Origin: JARROD01 sp037384225
Lineage (GTDB): Bacteria > Pseudomonadota > Gammaproteobacteria > Pseudomonadales > Cellvibrionaceae
DNA length: 26,247 nucleotides
Reading direction: 5' to 3'
Assembly: GCA_037384225.1 (NCBI GenBank)
Contig: JARROD010000059.1
Span: forward strand, 1-26,247
Shown: positions 7,910 through 17,119 of the stretch, one piece after another
How the letters are laid out: each line of letters begins with the position of its first letter
How positions within the stretch are numbered: the first letter of the stretch is position 1
Position numbers and translations under genes: made by a program
Notes under the pieces: model-generated
Databases searched by the model: none
Seen by the model: the letters and a program-made list of their open reading frames with translations, nothing else
Told to the model about the DNA's origin: nothing

Positions 7910-9178
7910 TTATATCAGTATGCCGCTGACGGGGCCATTAGTATCGTATCCGCCAATGACGCCATAAACCCCCATATACTGTGCGACCGTATCCAGTAGC
8001 CGGTGCTGATTAGGAACAGGAACGATACTTCCGCGATTCACCGCCGAGCCGCCGCCCGCAATCATATAAGCCGCATCGTCAGCGGTATGTGAGCTACCAT
8101 CACCCATATCGGTGACCTGTACCACCAAAGTAGAATCGATCAATTTACCACCGTCTGGATCAGGCTCTTCCTGCAATCGTTTGATCAGATGAGCAACGCG
8201 CTCTGTGAAGTAGGCGCGGTAAGCAGCATAGTTATCAAAACTCCCCCCATGAATTGCGGAGTGGTATTGTTCGGAAAATCCGGTCGCAGTGAAATCAGCC
8301 GAGTCACTGCCCATTTGCATCGTAACGATTCGGGTGATATTACATTTGAGCGCCAGGATGGCGTTTTCAGTCTGCAGTGCGAACAGGTTGGTGAATTCAC
8401 TATCGACCTGTTCGTCAGAGAGGTTGTCCGGATTGTATACGGGATTGCTGCAACCCATAGGTACCAGCCCCGTTGCGGTATTATTCAGATCAGCCTGCAT
8501 TTTCTCGATTGCAGCCTGATGCTGCTCCAGGCGCTGTAATTCATAGCTACCCAGCTTGGTCTTAATTTTTTCCAGAGCTGTGAGATTGAACTCCTGAAGT
8601 TTTTTATCACGCTTAAGTCCGATCGGGCTGGGATCAACCGCACCACCGAACAGCCTCTCGAAGGCGGCCTGCGGATTATCCTGAAAATCGGTACTCCCAG
8701 AAAAAGAGCGTGCAGAAATAGGATTGAGATTCCGCGTGCGCACACCCAGGCGCAGCGAAGCCACTGGAGAGACCGCACCCACGGTTTCTTCCAGGGCAAG
8801 ATCGATGGAAACATTCACATCTTTAGCGAATGCGCCGAGAACTCGCTGTGCGCCACTGTGGCCGCCTCCGCCGATAATCTCCACATCTTTGCAGAACACA
8901 CACTCATTCTTCACATCCTCCAGTGGCGCCGAACAAACCTTCAACTCCATGTTTTCGTCAGGCAGGAAGGAATTGGACGCTCCATTCGGAGTCCCATCGG
9001 GAATATAGATAAAAATGACCTTGCGCAGAGAGTTTTCATCAGCCATTGCCTGGCGCGAGAGCAACATACCGGCGCCCAGACTGGAGGCTTTTAGCAGCGG
9101 TACAGACAACCCTGCCTTGCCAATCAATTTTAGAAAGTTACGGCGTTGCAGTGATGCGATGTGTTTTGTGTGACTCAT
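7910..9178 (-). CDS. DUF1552 domain protein, Tat-exported
   Basis: A 422-residue protein with a twin-arginine signal: Q-R-R-N-F-L-K-L (11-18), a hydrophobic stretch and a likely cleavage after A-M-A near residue 46. The mature part has the DUF1552 pattern: F-I-Y-I-P-D-G near the start, I-G-G-G-G-H-S-G, later Q-M-G-S-D-S and a T-D-M-G-D-G-S-S-H-T motif with potential metal-binding Asp and His residues, which recalls alkaline-phosphatase or sulfatase-like proteins. The molecular function is not established. Start at 9178 has AGAGG upstream. It lies 36 nt after the DUF1592 gene and is surely co-transcribed; the two families are near-constant partners in many bacteria. Tat export suggests folding, perhaps with a metal, before export. 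Confidence 0.88.
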   Translation of the reverse strand: MSHTKHIASLQRRNFLKLIGKAGLSVPLLKASSLGAGMLLSRQAMADENSLRKVIFIYIPDGTPNGASNSFLPDENMELKVCSAPLEDVKNECVFCKDVEIIGGGGHSGAQRVLGAFAKDVNVSIDLALEETVGAVSPVASLRLGVRTRNLNPISARSFSGSTDFQDNPQAAFERLFGGAVDPSPIGLKRDKKLQEFNLTALEKIKTKLGSYELQRLEQHQAAIEKMQADLNNTATGLVPMGCSNPVYNPDNLSDEQVDSEFTNLFALQTENAILALKCNITRIVTMQMGSDSADFTATGFSEQYHSAIHGGSFDNYAAYRAYFTERVAHLIKRLQEEPDPDGGKLIDSTLVVQVTDMGDGSSHTADDAAYMIAGGGSAVNRGSIVPVPNQHRLLDTVAQYMGVYGVIGGYDTNGPVSGILI

Positions 9179-9214
9179 AGTGACCTCTGAAAAATGATCT
9201 ATCCAGTTATTCCG

Positions 9215-11854
9215 TTAGCGTGTGACATCTTTGCGATAGCGCACACTGTCCATCGTGCCGAGTGCCCTGAGCAGCTCGAACGGGCTGTTGCCACTGGATT
9301 TCATCTGTTCGTCTAGCTTCTGAACCTCGCAGGTATAACTTGCAACCTCGCTATCCGATAGTTTGATATCCATCGTCTGGTCCAGAAGTTTGGAGCCGGT
9401 ACCCATCGCCATGCGGAAGGCGGTATCAACAAAACACTGACGCGTGGCATCCAGGTTGGCGATCTGGTGAGCCAGCTCTTTTGCTCCATTGAAGCTAATT
9501 GTGTTGCCATCATGAAGGCTGCTGACACCATACATGACACCCTGTGAGTCGATGGTGAGCCCGTTATAGTCCTGAATCTGGGGCAGGCCTACCGCATCGA
9601 AGTCCTCGAAGCCACCACCCAGCGGATTGAGCATCTCTGCATGACAGGTTTGACAGACTCCAGCAGAAGTTTGAAACTCGTATTTTCGACGTGATGTGGC
9701 AAGACCATTATGAGCGGCAAGATAGGCCTCCCATTCATTAACCGCATCCTGGCGCAGCGCATCGAAGTCTACATTCAGGGACACGCCGGTTGGGGGTAAA
9801 GGAACATCTTGACACAGAAAGCGTCTGCGCAAATAGGCCGCACGAACAATCGGACTGGTATCCTGCTCATGGGCATGAACGGCCAGGAATGCGCCCGAGG
9901 TGACCAGGCCTGCACGGCTGGTTACGTCTGAAACCTTCTGCATTTCACTCCCGCTGACATTACCGATACCATAGAAGTCGGCGAGTGCTGAGTTGGCGAA
10001 GGTGAAGTCGCCATCATACAACGCGCTGAAAGGTTCGCCTTCGTCCAGTACCACATGGTTGAACACTTCACGGACTTCCTGCGCCATCGCCTGCCGCACT
10101 TCTTTGGTGAAGTTGGGATAGAGCATTGGATCTTTCGCCAGATTCAACACCCGGTCAGTACGCAGCCATTGCGCGGCAAAATCACCAAAATGTTCACGCG
10201 CTCGCGGCGTGTGCAACAAACGCTCAACCTGGGCCGCGATCTGGGACTTCGTCTCCAACTGTTTGTCAGCGGCGGCCTGCAGCAGGATATCGTCCGGTGT
10301 GGAGCCAGTGAACGTAAATGCAAGATACGAAGCCAGTTGATACGGCGTAAGGACATAGGCATCGGCGTCAAGCTCGACATTCGGCAGGGTTTGCGTCACC
10401 TCTTGAGCACCAGACAGCTCGAGCTTGCTGATAATCAGATTCTGTCCGCCCTTGTATTCATCGGGCGCATTAATCCGCTTGTTGAACACTGTGAAATATA
10501 CGTAGTCTCCCTTGAACGCCGTGGTATGGAACTGATAGGTCTTGCTATACCTGTGGTTAACCAGCACTTTCCCGATCACTTCGTCCTTTGCTTCGATGGT
10601 CATAGTTGGCCACAAGCCATTTTCTGGTCCCTGGGTTCCCCTGACGGTAATGGTGATCAGGTCATTCCCGGTAAACTTGGCGTTTCTCCCTTCTTGCCCG
10701 AGCCCAAGGGTGTGCGGATCGTTGCTGTCGATGAAAGTCTGTATGGTGCCAGCCTGCTCATACTGAACGCTACCGTTACCGCCAGCATTGATATCGGCGA
10801 CCGACACACCGGTTTCATCCCGATAGAGGAATTGCGGAGAGGTGAACAGGGTTTTCAGTGCAAACGCAAGGCCTTCATGAATATCTCCACCCGTATATTC
10901 ATCGGTAAACAATGCCTCAAAGGCTATGGATTCATCCTCGCTAAGCGGACGACGAAAAACCCGGGGAATATAGTTTTCGATGAAACTGTAGCTACAGGCA
11001 TCATCTGTTAATTCAGAACAATCCAAAACATCGGCAAAGTTGTTCGCGGAAAGGAGCTCAACCACCTTATTGACAACCTGGGCATAGGCCTGTAAAGAAC
11101 CGCTTGAAATGCTGGTCATCACATTATTGGAAAAGCCGTTGATCATATTATCGACAGGAATGATGTCGTAGGTGTTCTGTCCCAGATCAGCCTGTATATC
11201 CACACCCGTTAAATCCTCAATGGAATTGACGAATTCACTGCGCGTGAGTACACGGATACTGCGCGGCCCATAGGTCACCCCGCAGGCGACAGGAGGTGTA
11301 AAGTCGCTGGTGGAACCGCCAGAACCCCAGCCATTAATATAAGCTGCAATATCGGCAGCACAGGTCCCATCGCAACTGGCGGGATCGCTGAGGGGCATGG
11401 TATCGGCGATATACTCAGCCAGCACCTGGCTATTGGGGCCAAAACTCAATTTGCTCGCATCGATGGTATTCGGGCCAGCACCTTCAGTACCATGACAACT
11501 GGCGCACTGGGCATCGAACAAAGTCGCACCATGGCCTGCATCAGCTGTGGTCGCATTGCTGCCACCGTCGGAAGCGTTGTCTCCTGTTGTGCTGTCACCG
11601 GCAGTGCTGCCGCCGGTTGTGCTGCCACCAGTGGTTGATCCATCATTTCCCGTATTTGTGCTCGAAGTCCCCCCTGTAGTAGAACTTCCCGAACCAGAAT
11701 CTCCTGAATTATCTCCGGAGGATGCAACTGGATCGTTGTTACCGTTCTGTGAGGCTTCGCCATCGCTTGATTCTCCACCGGATCTACAAGCCTGCAGTCC
11801 AACCAATAAAGTGACTAAAGTTACCCGTACAAAGAGGTGTCGAATCCGATACAT
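9215..11854 (-). CDS. DUF1592/DUF1588/DUF1585 cytochrome c lipoprotein with carbohydrate-binding-like insert
   Basis: I start it at ATG 11854 (879 residues); an in-frame TTG at 11884 only adds ten residues ahead of the signal peptide. The signal ends in the lipobox G-L-Q-A-C (Cys23). Residues 24 to about 105 are a low-complexity Gly/Ser/Thr/Asp linker. A cytochrome c domain follows (C-A-S-C-H, 117-121), then DUF1587 and DUF1595-like helices. Next comes a beta-rich insert (T-I-T-V-R-G-T-Q-G, W-P-T-M-T-I-E-A) resembling Ca-dependent xylan-binding modules. The DUF1592, DUF1588 and DUF1585 regions complete it, with a second C-Q-T-C-H at 734-738. Proteins of this class are thought to be periplasmic or surface redox proteins linked to polysaccharide use; the reaction is unknown. 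It is the first gene of the DUF1592-DUF1552 pair. Confidence 0.87.
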   Translation of the reverse strand: MYRIRHLFVRVTLVTLLVGLQACRSGGESSDGEASQNGNNDPVASSGDNSGDSGSGSSTTGGTSSTNTGNDGSTTGGSTTGGSTAGDSTTGDNASDGGSNATTADAGHGATLFDAQCASCHGTEGAGPNTIDASKLSFGPNSQVLAEYIADTMPLSDPASCDGTCAADIAAYINGWGSGGSTSDFTPPVACGVTYGPRSIRVLTRSEFVNSIEDLTGVDIQADLGQNTYDIIPVDNMINGFSNNVMTSISSGSLQAYAQVVNKVVELLSANNFADVLDCSELTDDACSYSFIENYIPRVFRRPLSEDESIAFEALFTDEYTGGDIHEGLAFALKTLFTSPQFLYRDETGVSVADINAGGNGSVQYEQAGTIQTFIDSNDPHTLGLGQEGRNAKFTGNDLITITVRGTQGPENGLWPTMTIEAKDEVIGKVLVNHRYSKTYQFHTTAFKGDYVYFTVFNKRINAPDEYKGGQNLIISKLELSGAQEVTQTLPNVELDADAYVLTPYQLASYLAFTFTGSTPDDILLQAAADKQLETKSQIAAQVERLLHTPRAREHFGDFAAQWLRTDRVLNLAKDPMLYPNFTKEVRQAMAQEVREVFNHVVLDEGEPFSALYDGDFTFANSALADFYGIGNVSGSEMQKVSDVTSRAGLVTSGAFLAVHAHEQDTSPIVRAAYLRRRFLCQDVPLPPTGVSLNVDFDALRQDAVNEWEAYLAAHNGLATSRRKYEFQTSAGVCQTCHAEMLNPLGGGFEDFDAVGLPQIQDYNGLTIDSQGVMYGVSSLHDGNTISFNGAKELAHQIANLDATRQCFVDTAFRMAMGTGSKLLDQTMDIKLSDSEVASYTCEVQKLDEQMKSSGNSPFELLRALGTMDSVRYRKDVTR

Positions 11855-11977
11855 GGTGAAGCGCCCAAAAACGCCTATTATCAATAGTAATGCCGTATTA
11901 TCAACCTTCTTGATATGTATATGATGATAACTTCACACTTTGGCGAAATCGAACAGTTGGATTGGTTTCCAATCAGC

Positions 11978-12038
11978 AAAAAAACCGGGGCAGAGCACAA
12001 TATTCGCTAATATTAGAAAGTATTGCTCTCTGACCCGG
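11978..12038 (-). terminator. long imperfect hairpin with T7 tract, downstream of cobQ
   Basis: Arms 11985-12004 and 12019-12038 match at 16 of 20 positions (CCGGGGCAGAGCACAATATT paired with its near complement), with a 14-nt loop containing TAATATTA. On the minus strand it is followed by seven T residues (11984-11978), so it can end the cobQ transcript. The GGGTCAGAGAGCAATAC word resembles REP-type palindromes in other Gammaproteobacteria, so it may be a mobile palindrome used as a terminator. Confidence 0.65.
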
Positions 12039-12085
12039 GTTTTGTATTGATCTCCATTATTATTTATTTTACGAATTTACGCCTA

Positions 12086-12123
12086 TATACCCAAAGCGTT
12101 TGAGATTTAGGTGTACAGAGTGC
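12086..12123 (-). repeat. dispersed repeat, copy A
   Basis: The minus strand carries CTAAATCTCAAACGCTTTGG plus GTATA, identical over 25 bp to copy B near 22692-22716, with a shared CTCTGT-x-CA just upstream. In frame it would read L-N-L-K-R-F-G-Y. It sits between the end of cobQ and the hairpin at 11978-12038. Confidence 0.75.
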
Positions 12124-12195
12124 GTCAATTTTTGTTCCCCCTTCACCTTGAACGCTGGGTATTGCTGCTCAACCAACGGGTAGAGGAGTGTCTGT

Positions 12196-13692
12196 TCAGG
12201 TTGGTGACGTTCGTAGTTTGGCGATTGCTTCAGAGTGTAATGCAAGAATCTGCAATACACGGTCAATATCAATATGGTCTTCCACCATGTCCGCCAAGCG
12301 TTCCAATTGTTGCTCTCGAATCCCATTGATATCCACCGATTCTGCTGTGTTTAATCCCGCCCACTGCAACAGCATTGACAGGGCATCAGGAGAATCAAAC
12401 AGGCCGTGAAGATAGGATCCGAAGATTTGGTCATCGTCACTCACAAATGCGTCTTTGCCACCATCGGAGAAATCAATTACTGAGTCCAGTGGATCATCCA
12501 ACTGAGTTAAACCATGATGAATTTCGTACCCGCATACCTTTACTTGGCGGCCGCACAGAGACAGTAAACCCTCTTTCTGTTCAAGCGTTTTTGTTTTTGC
12601 CAATGTGGTAGATAGTGGCAAATACCCCAAGGCTTGAGTCTTACCGGGAGCGCCTTCAATACCAAAAGGATCATCAATGCATTGACCCAACATTTGAAAG
12701 CCACCGCAAATACCGATTAACTTACCGCCATAGCGAAGATGCTTATTAATACTCGCGGGCCAGTCATTGGCTTTAAGTTCGTTCCAATCATCAATAACAT
12801 TCTTACTTCCAGGAAGAATCAATAAGTCACAGGCGGGCGGCGGCTGCTTGATAGAGACAAACTGCAGATCCACATTGGGGTGAAGACGCAATGGATCGAA
12901 ATCCGTGTGATTACTGATATGGGGAAAGACCGGAATAACGACTTTAAATGTGCCACTTTGGTGTTGCCGTGTATCGATGGCATCCTCCGCGTCGATAAAA
13001 AAGTCGTGTATATAAGGCAAAACTCCCAATACGGGGATGTGGGTGCGTTGCTCTAACCAATCCAACCCCGGTTCCAGCAATGCAATGTCGCCGCGAAATT
13101 TATTGATTACAAAACCTTTTACCCGCACTCTTTCAGAAGCGGACAGCAATTCAAGAGTCCCCACCAAATGGGCGAACACCCCGCCTTTATCTATGTCCGC
13201 AATCAGGATCACGGGACAGTTTGCTTCCTCGGCAAATCCCATGTTGGCAATATCGCCTTCCCGCAAATTAATTTCCGCCGGGCTGCCGGCCCCTTCAACC
13301 AGTACCACCTCATATTTGTCACGCAAACGTTTGAACGATTCGATCACTGCGGCTTTTGCTATCGGTTTGTACTGGTGGTAGGTGTCGGCGTTCATATTCC
13401 CCAGGGCTTTACCCTGCACAATAATTTGCGCCCCCACATCGCTGGTGGGTTTAATCAAAACGGGATTCATGTCCGTATGAGGGGGAAGTCCACAGGCCTG
13501 GGCCTGCAAGGCTTGAGCACGACCGATTTCGCCACCATCCTGAGTCACTGCGCTGTTCAACGCCATGTTTTGCGGTTTAAACGGTGCCACGTAAAAATTT
13601 TTACGCACCAAAGTCCTGCAGAGCGCGGCCACCAAAGTACTTTTTCCGGCGTCGGAAGTAGTGCCCTGCACCATTAAGGTTCCCGGCTTCAT
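12196..13692 (-). CDS. cobQ: cobyric acid synthase (adenosylcobyrinate amidotransferase)
   Basis: CobQ amidates the b, d, e and g side chains of adenosylcobyrinic acid a,c-diamide using glutamine and ATP, in the late cytosolic part of cobalamin synthesis. The 498-residue product begins with the nucleotide-binding G-T-T-S-D-A-G-K-S-T (10-19), followed by P-F-K-P-Q-N-M-A-L-N-S. The C-terminal class I glutaminase-like half has Cys329 in G-I-C-G-G-F-Q-M-L-G and His429 in S-Y-L-H-G-L-F-D. Length is normal and the frame intact. I choose ATG 13692, because homology begins at M-K-P-G-T-L-M-V-Q-G; an ATG at 13710 adds six atypical residues. It follows the corrinoid activator gene by about 105 nt, so it probably supplies the cofactor used by the operon. 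No other cob gene is in the window. Confidence 0.95.
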   Translation of the reverse strand: MKPGTLMVQGTTSDAGKSTLVAALCRTLVRKNFYVAPFKPQNMALNSAVTQDGGEIGRAQALQAQACGLPPHTDMNPVLIKPTSDVGAQIIVQGKALGNMNADTYHQYKPIAKAAVIESFKRLRDKYEVVLVEGAGSPAEINLREGDIANMGFAEEANCPVILIADIDKGGVFAHLVGTLELLSASERVRVKGFVINKFRGDIALLEPGLDWLEQRTHIPVLGVLPYIHDFFIDAEDAIDTRQHQSGTFKVVIPVFPHISNHTDFDPLRLHPNVDLQFVSIKQPPPACDLLILPGSKNVIDDWNELKANDWPASINKHLRYGGKLIGICGGFQMLGQCIDDPFGIEGAPGKTQALGYLPLSTTLAKTKTLEQKEGLLSLCGRQVKVCGYEIHHGLTQLDDPLDSVIDFSDGGKDAFVSDDDQIFGSYLHGLFDSPDALSMLLQWAGLNTAESVDINGIREQQLERLADMVEDHIDIDRVLQILALHSEAIAKLRTSPT

Positions 13693-13797
13693 GGAATACA
13701 CACCCCACAAACGACAATCGCCCCAGGCAAACCGCTCCGGGGCACGATAGAAGACAGGGAAGAAGGTACTAAAGTCATGAGCCGCTAATCGACCTGT

Positions 13798-15837
13798 CTA
13801 GCGCCGACGACGGCGTCGCCGTGAGCCTTCTTCACCAAGGTCATCGGAGGGTTCTTTCTTGGGTGGGCGTTGCACGGTGGCAAACAGTAGCGGAAAGGGA
13901 TCCGTTTTGTGTGGAAACGCCATTGCCCCGACAAAGTATTCCTGGAATTTGGGCTCCACCGCCGTTTCAATTTTTTCGATGCGATCGACAATCGTTTCAA
14001 TTTCCGTGCGCGCGCTGGCATTGAGCAGAGCAATGCGCGCGCCGGTACCGGCGGCATTGCCCGCGGCAGACACTTTCTCCAGCTGGCAATCCGGGATCAG
14101 ACCCAACACCATGGCGTGTTTCACATCGATGTAGCTGCCAAAGGCTCCCGCCAGGCGAATGCGGTCTACCTTGTCGACGCCCAGCTTGTCCATCAACAAG
14201 CGGATGCCGGCATAGAGTGCGGCCTTGGCCAGTTGTATCTGACGCACATCGTTTTGGGTAACGCTGATGATGGAATCGCCCTGCTGATGCAACACGTAGC
14301 TCCAGGTACGATTGTCGCGCTGGATGCGCGTGCTTCTTTCACTGAGATTGCCGTCGACCACACCGTCCTCGGAGATCACCCCGGAGAGGTACATTTCCGC
14401 CACCGCTTCGATAATGCCGGAACCACAAATACCGGTCACTTTGGTTTGCTTGTTCCCGGCCTGCTCGTCAAAGCCGGGCTCGTTCGACCAAAAATCGCAG
14501 CCGATGACTTTGAATCGCGGCTCCAGGGTCTCGGGGTCGATACGCACCCGCTCGATGGCACCGTTGGCGGCGCGCTGGCCGGAACTAATCTGAGCCCCTT
14601 CAAACGCGGGCCCGGTGGGGCTGGAACAGGCTATGAGCCGATTTTTGTTGCCCAACACGATTTCCGCGTTGGTGCCCACATCCACCAACAAGGTCATTTC
14701 GTCTTCAAGCTGTGGCTCTTCCGCCAACACCATGCCGGCCGTATCAGCACCCACATGTCCGGCGATACAAGGCAGGACGTAGACACGCGCACCGTTGCTG
14801 ATGCTGAGATTGAAATTGGAGGCCCGTAGCGTCAAGGAAGAATCGGTTGCCAGCGCAAAGGGGGCGCCGCCCAACTCAACCGGATTGATCCCCAGCAGAA
14901 TGTGGTGCATCACCGGGTTCGCCACCAGGGTGAGTTCGAGGATTTGATCGAGGGGAACGTTCGCGTCTTTGGCGGTTTGTACAATCAGCTGGTCGAGCGC
15001 TTCGCGGATGACGCTCGTCATTTCCTCGGCACCCTCGGGGTGCATCATCACGTAGGAAACGCGGCTCATCAGGTCTTCGCCAAAGCGAATTTGCGGATTC
15101 ATCAGGCTGCCGCTGGCCACCACCTCGCCACTAACCAGATTGCAGAGATTGGCCGCCACGGTGGTTGATCCCACGTCGATGGAAACGCCGTAGACTTCAC
15201 CGCGAAAGCCGGGCCAGATGGCGATAATCCGTTTGCTCTTATTGCCTACGTCATGGCGGAGAGCGACCGTAACCGTCCACTTGCCTTCGCGAATAACCGC
15301 CTGCAACTGCCCCATTAACTCGAAATCAATGTCGAGGTCTTTCAAACCCCAATCCCGTTCTAGGGCTTCGTAAAGGCGCTGCAAGTCCCCTTTGGGGTCG
15401 TGCATATCCGCTTCGCGCACCGGCACGTAGTAGAGGTGCACACAGGGGTCGAGGGTAATGTCGCGATGTTCGACGTCTTTGCGCACCACTTGCCGGTGCA
15501 CCTGACTCTCGGCCGGCACGTCGATGACCACATCGCCCTGCAGCAGGGTGTGGCAGCTCAGTCGGCGTCCTTTCGCCAGTTTCTTTTTACGTTCGCTGTA
15601 TTTCTTCTCGGCATCGGAAATCGGCGAAAGGTGTTCGACTTTGGACACCAGGCCATGCTTGCTGAACGAGCCTTCCATGCACAGGATCTGACAGCGACCG
15701 CAGATACCGCGACCACCGCAGACCGAATCAATATCGACGCCGAGGGTTTGAGCGGCGCTCAACAGCGGCGTGCCGACGGGAAAGTTTCCGCGCCGGCCGG
15801 AGGGCATAAAAACCACTTTGACTTTGCTTTCAGTCAC
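13798..15837 (-). CDS. reductive activator of corrinoid proteins (RACo-type, 2Fe-2S plus ASKHA/DUF4445)
   Basis: This 679-residue protein begins with a plant-type 2Fe-2S domain: Cys40, Cys46 and Cys49 in S-V-C-G-G-R-G-I-C-G-R-C, and Cys95 in L-S-C-H-T-L. A linker and middle domain lead to an ASKHA-type ATPase fold with S-I-D-V-G-S-T-T-V-A and later L-V-D-V-G-T-N-A-E. The family (RACo, RamA-like) uses ATP and an electron to return oxidised Co(II) corrinoid to active Co(I). Start is GTG 15837 behind GAGGGTAA, 33 nt after the pterin methyltransferase stop. Its C-terminus ends in a run of seven arginines, an extension not needed for the fold. It services the corrinoid protein encoded at 18190-18888. 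Confidence 0.93.
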   Translation of the reverse strand: MTESKVKVVFMPSGRRGNFPVGTPLLSAAQTLGVDIDSVCGGRGICGRCQILCMEGSFSKHGLVSKVEHLSPISDAEKKYSERKKKLAKGRRLSCHTLLQGDVVIDVPAESQVHRQVVRKDVEHRDITLDPCVHLYYVPVREADMHDPKGDLQRLYEALERDWGLKDLDIDFELMGQLQAVIREGKWTVTVALRHDVGNKSKRIIAIWPGFRGEVYGVSIDVGSTTVAANLCNLVSGEVVASGSLMNPQIRFGEDLMSRVSYVMMHPEGAEEMTSVIREALDQLIVQTAKDANVPLDQILELTLVANPVMHHILLGINPVELGGAPFALATDSSLTLRASNFNLSISNGARVYVLPCIAGHVGADTAGMVLAEEPQLEDEMTLLVDVGTNAEIVLGNKNRLIACSSPTGPAFEGAQISSGQRAANGAIERVRIDPETLEPRFKVIGCDFWSNEPGFDEQAGNKQTKVTGICGSGIIEAVAEMYLSGVISEDGVVDGNLSERSTRIQRDNRTWSYVLHQQGDSIISVTQNDVRQIQLAKAALYAGIRLLMDKLGVDKVDRIRLAGAFGSYIDVKHAMVLGLIPDCQLEKVSAAGNAAGTGARIALLNASARTEIETIVDRIEKIETAVEPKFQEYFVGAMAFPHKTDPFPLLFATVQRPPKKEPSDDLGEEGSRRRRRRR

Positions 15838-15870
15838 CGCTTTACCCTCACCCAGTGAATTTAACGGTAA

Positions 15871-16776
15871 TTATGCGCGACGACGGCGACGGCCGGCGCG
15901 ACCAGCACGGCCGCCTTCAGCACCTTCGGGGGCAGGTTCTCGGTAGGCTTTAATCCAGGCGGCACAATCGGGATCGTGCCCCATCATCACGTCCGCGCCA
16001 CGCACCGCCTTCATGGTTTCGGCGTGTAGCGGGTTGGTAATCGCGGAGGTCATACCCGCGCCAATGGCCATGGTCAAAAATGCGGCGTTGATTCCGTCAC
16101 GGTTGGGCAAACCAAAGCTGACATTGGAGGCGCCACAGGTGGTGTTTACTTTGAGTTCTTCCTTCAACCGGCGGCACAATGTCATAACCTGGCGACCGGA
16201 ACTGTTCACGGCACCAATCGGCATGACCAGCGGATCCACCACCACATCACAGGCGGGAATACCATAATCAGCGGCGCGCTCGACAATTTTCTTGGCAACC
16301 GCAAAACGCACATCCGGGTCTTGAGAGATACCGGTTTCATCATTGGAAATCGCCACAACCGCGGCACCGTGCTTGGCCACCAGCGGCAATACCCGCTCCA
16401 AAGACTCATCTTCACCGGTCACCGAGTTTACCAGCGCCTTGCCCTGGTATACCGACAGACCTCGCTCCAGCGCATCAATAATGGAGGAGTCGATACACAG
16501 GGGCACATCGGTAATGGACTGAACCAACTGAATACATTCCGCCAAAATAGCGGGCTCGTCCGCCAGAGGGATACCCGCGTTGACGTCCAGCATGCGCGCA
16601 CCCGCCTCAACCTGGGCAATGGCATCGGCCTCAACCCGACTGTAGTCGCCGTTTTTCATTTCCTCGGCCAGAATTTTACGGCCCGTGGGGTTGATGCGCT
16701 CACCAATGATCACAAAGGGTTCGTCAAAGCCAATTTTGACTTCCTTGGTGGGTGAACTTAGAACGGTTACGGTCAT
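15871..16776 (-). CDS. pterin-binding methyltransferase (methyltetrahydrofolate:corrinoid type, MtgA/AcsE-like)
   Basis: A 301-residue TIM barrel of the dihydropteroate synthase-like fold: G-E-R-I-N-P-T-G-R-K (25-34), D-V-N-A-G (64-68), P-L-C-I-D-S, and later C-G-A-S-N-V-S-F-G-L-P-N-R. These bind tetrahydrofolate and move a methyl group between THF and Co of a corrinoid protein. In a demethylation operon the expected direction is methyl-Co(III) to THF. I choose ATG 16776 with GGAG about 9 nt upstream; the ATG at 16812 adds twelve poorly placed residues. The C-terminus ends G-R-A-G-R-R-R-R-R-A, an Arg-rich tail like those of the neighbouring activator and MttB proteins. It begins the second half of the cluster (followed by activator and cobQ). 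Confidence 0.9.
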   Translation of the reverse strand: MTVTVLSSPTKEVKIGFDEPFVIIGERINPTGRKILAEEMKNGDYSRVEADAIAQVEAGARMLDVNAGIPLADEPAILAECIQLVQSITDVPLCIDSSIIDALERGLSVYQGKALVNSVTGEDESLERVLPLVAKHGAAVVAISNDETGISQDPDVRFAVAKKIVERAADYGIPACDVVVDPLVMPIGAVNSSGRQVMTLCRRLKEELKVNTTCGASNVSFGLPNRDGINAAFLTMAIGAGMTSAITNPLHAETMKAVRGADVMMGHDPDCAAWIKAYREPAPEGAEGGRAGRAGRRRRRA

Positions 16777-17119
16777 CTCTCTGCTCTCCAAATCAATGGT
16801 CTGTGCCCACAATGCAGCAGCACAAGGGGTTTATTCTAGTTGTTATGACGCAAAACGGCACACTGTGAACCTGGCTGCGCCGTATCCCGCTGCTTTACCC
16901 ACGAAAATGCAGCGAGAGCCCTTTATTCCTCTTAAAAGCACCTACATTAAAACGCATGCCAGCATTCTGTCTTGTCCATAAATTCAATTTCATTATCCAT
17001 AAGCGCACAGTCGGGCCTTACCGCCAAACAATCACAGGCAGGCTTGCGGCTTCATAAGCTCTATAGAGATAAATTCGGAGTTCGTTAGCACGGACCGGAA
17101 CCGGGAAATACAGGTGACA
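16777..17119. other. 343-bp intergenic gap inside the corrinoid cluster
   Basis: No gene of reasonable size is seen. On the minus strand there is a 17-codon ORF (M-D-N-E-I-E-F-M-D-K) and a hairpin CGCTGC/GCAGCG at 16888-16914. The gap is far larger than the spacings within each half of the cluster, so it may hold a promoter or attenuator for the pterin methyltransferase-activator-cobQ unit. I do not find a complete cobalamin riboswitch. Confidence 0.4.

Noticed and set aside
10055..11011. A 318-codon plus-strand ORF inside the DUF1592 gene
   Set aside because: It is antisense to a clearly coding gene and its translation lacks family character; it arises from codon bias on the opposite strand.
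13693..13797. Cobalamin riboswitch or strong terminator before cobQ
   Set aside because: Only a 5-bp GCCCC/GGGGC hairpin without a T-run is seen, and no B12-box.
13909..14829. A 306-codon plus-strand ORF antisense to the corrinoid activator
   Set aside because: The sense strand encodes an unmistakable RACo protein, so this is a shadow frame.
16777..17119. Cobalamin riboswitch upstream of the pterin methyltransferase
   Set aside because: Fragments such as GCCTGCC appear, but the ordered conserved blocks of a B12 riboswitch are not present.
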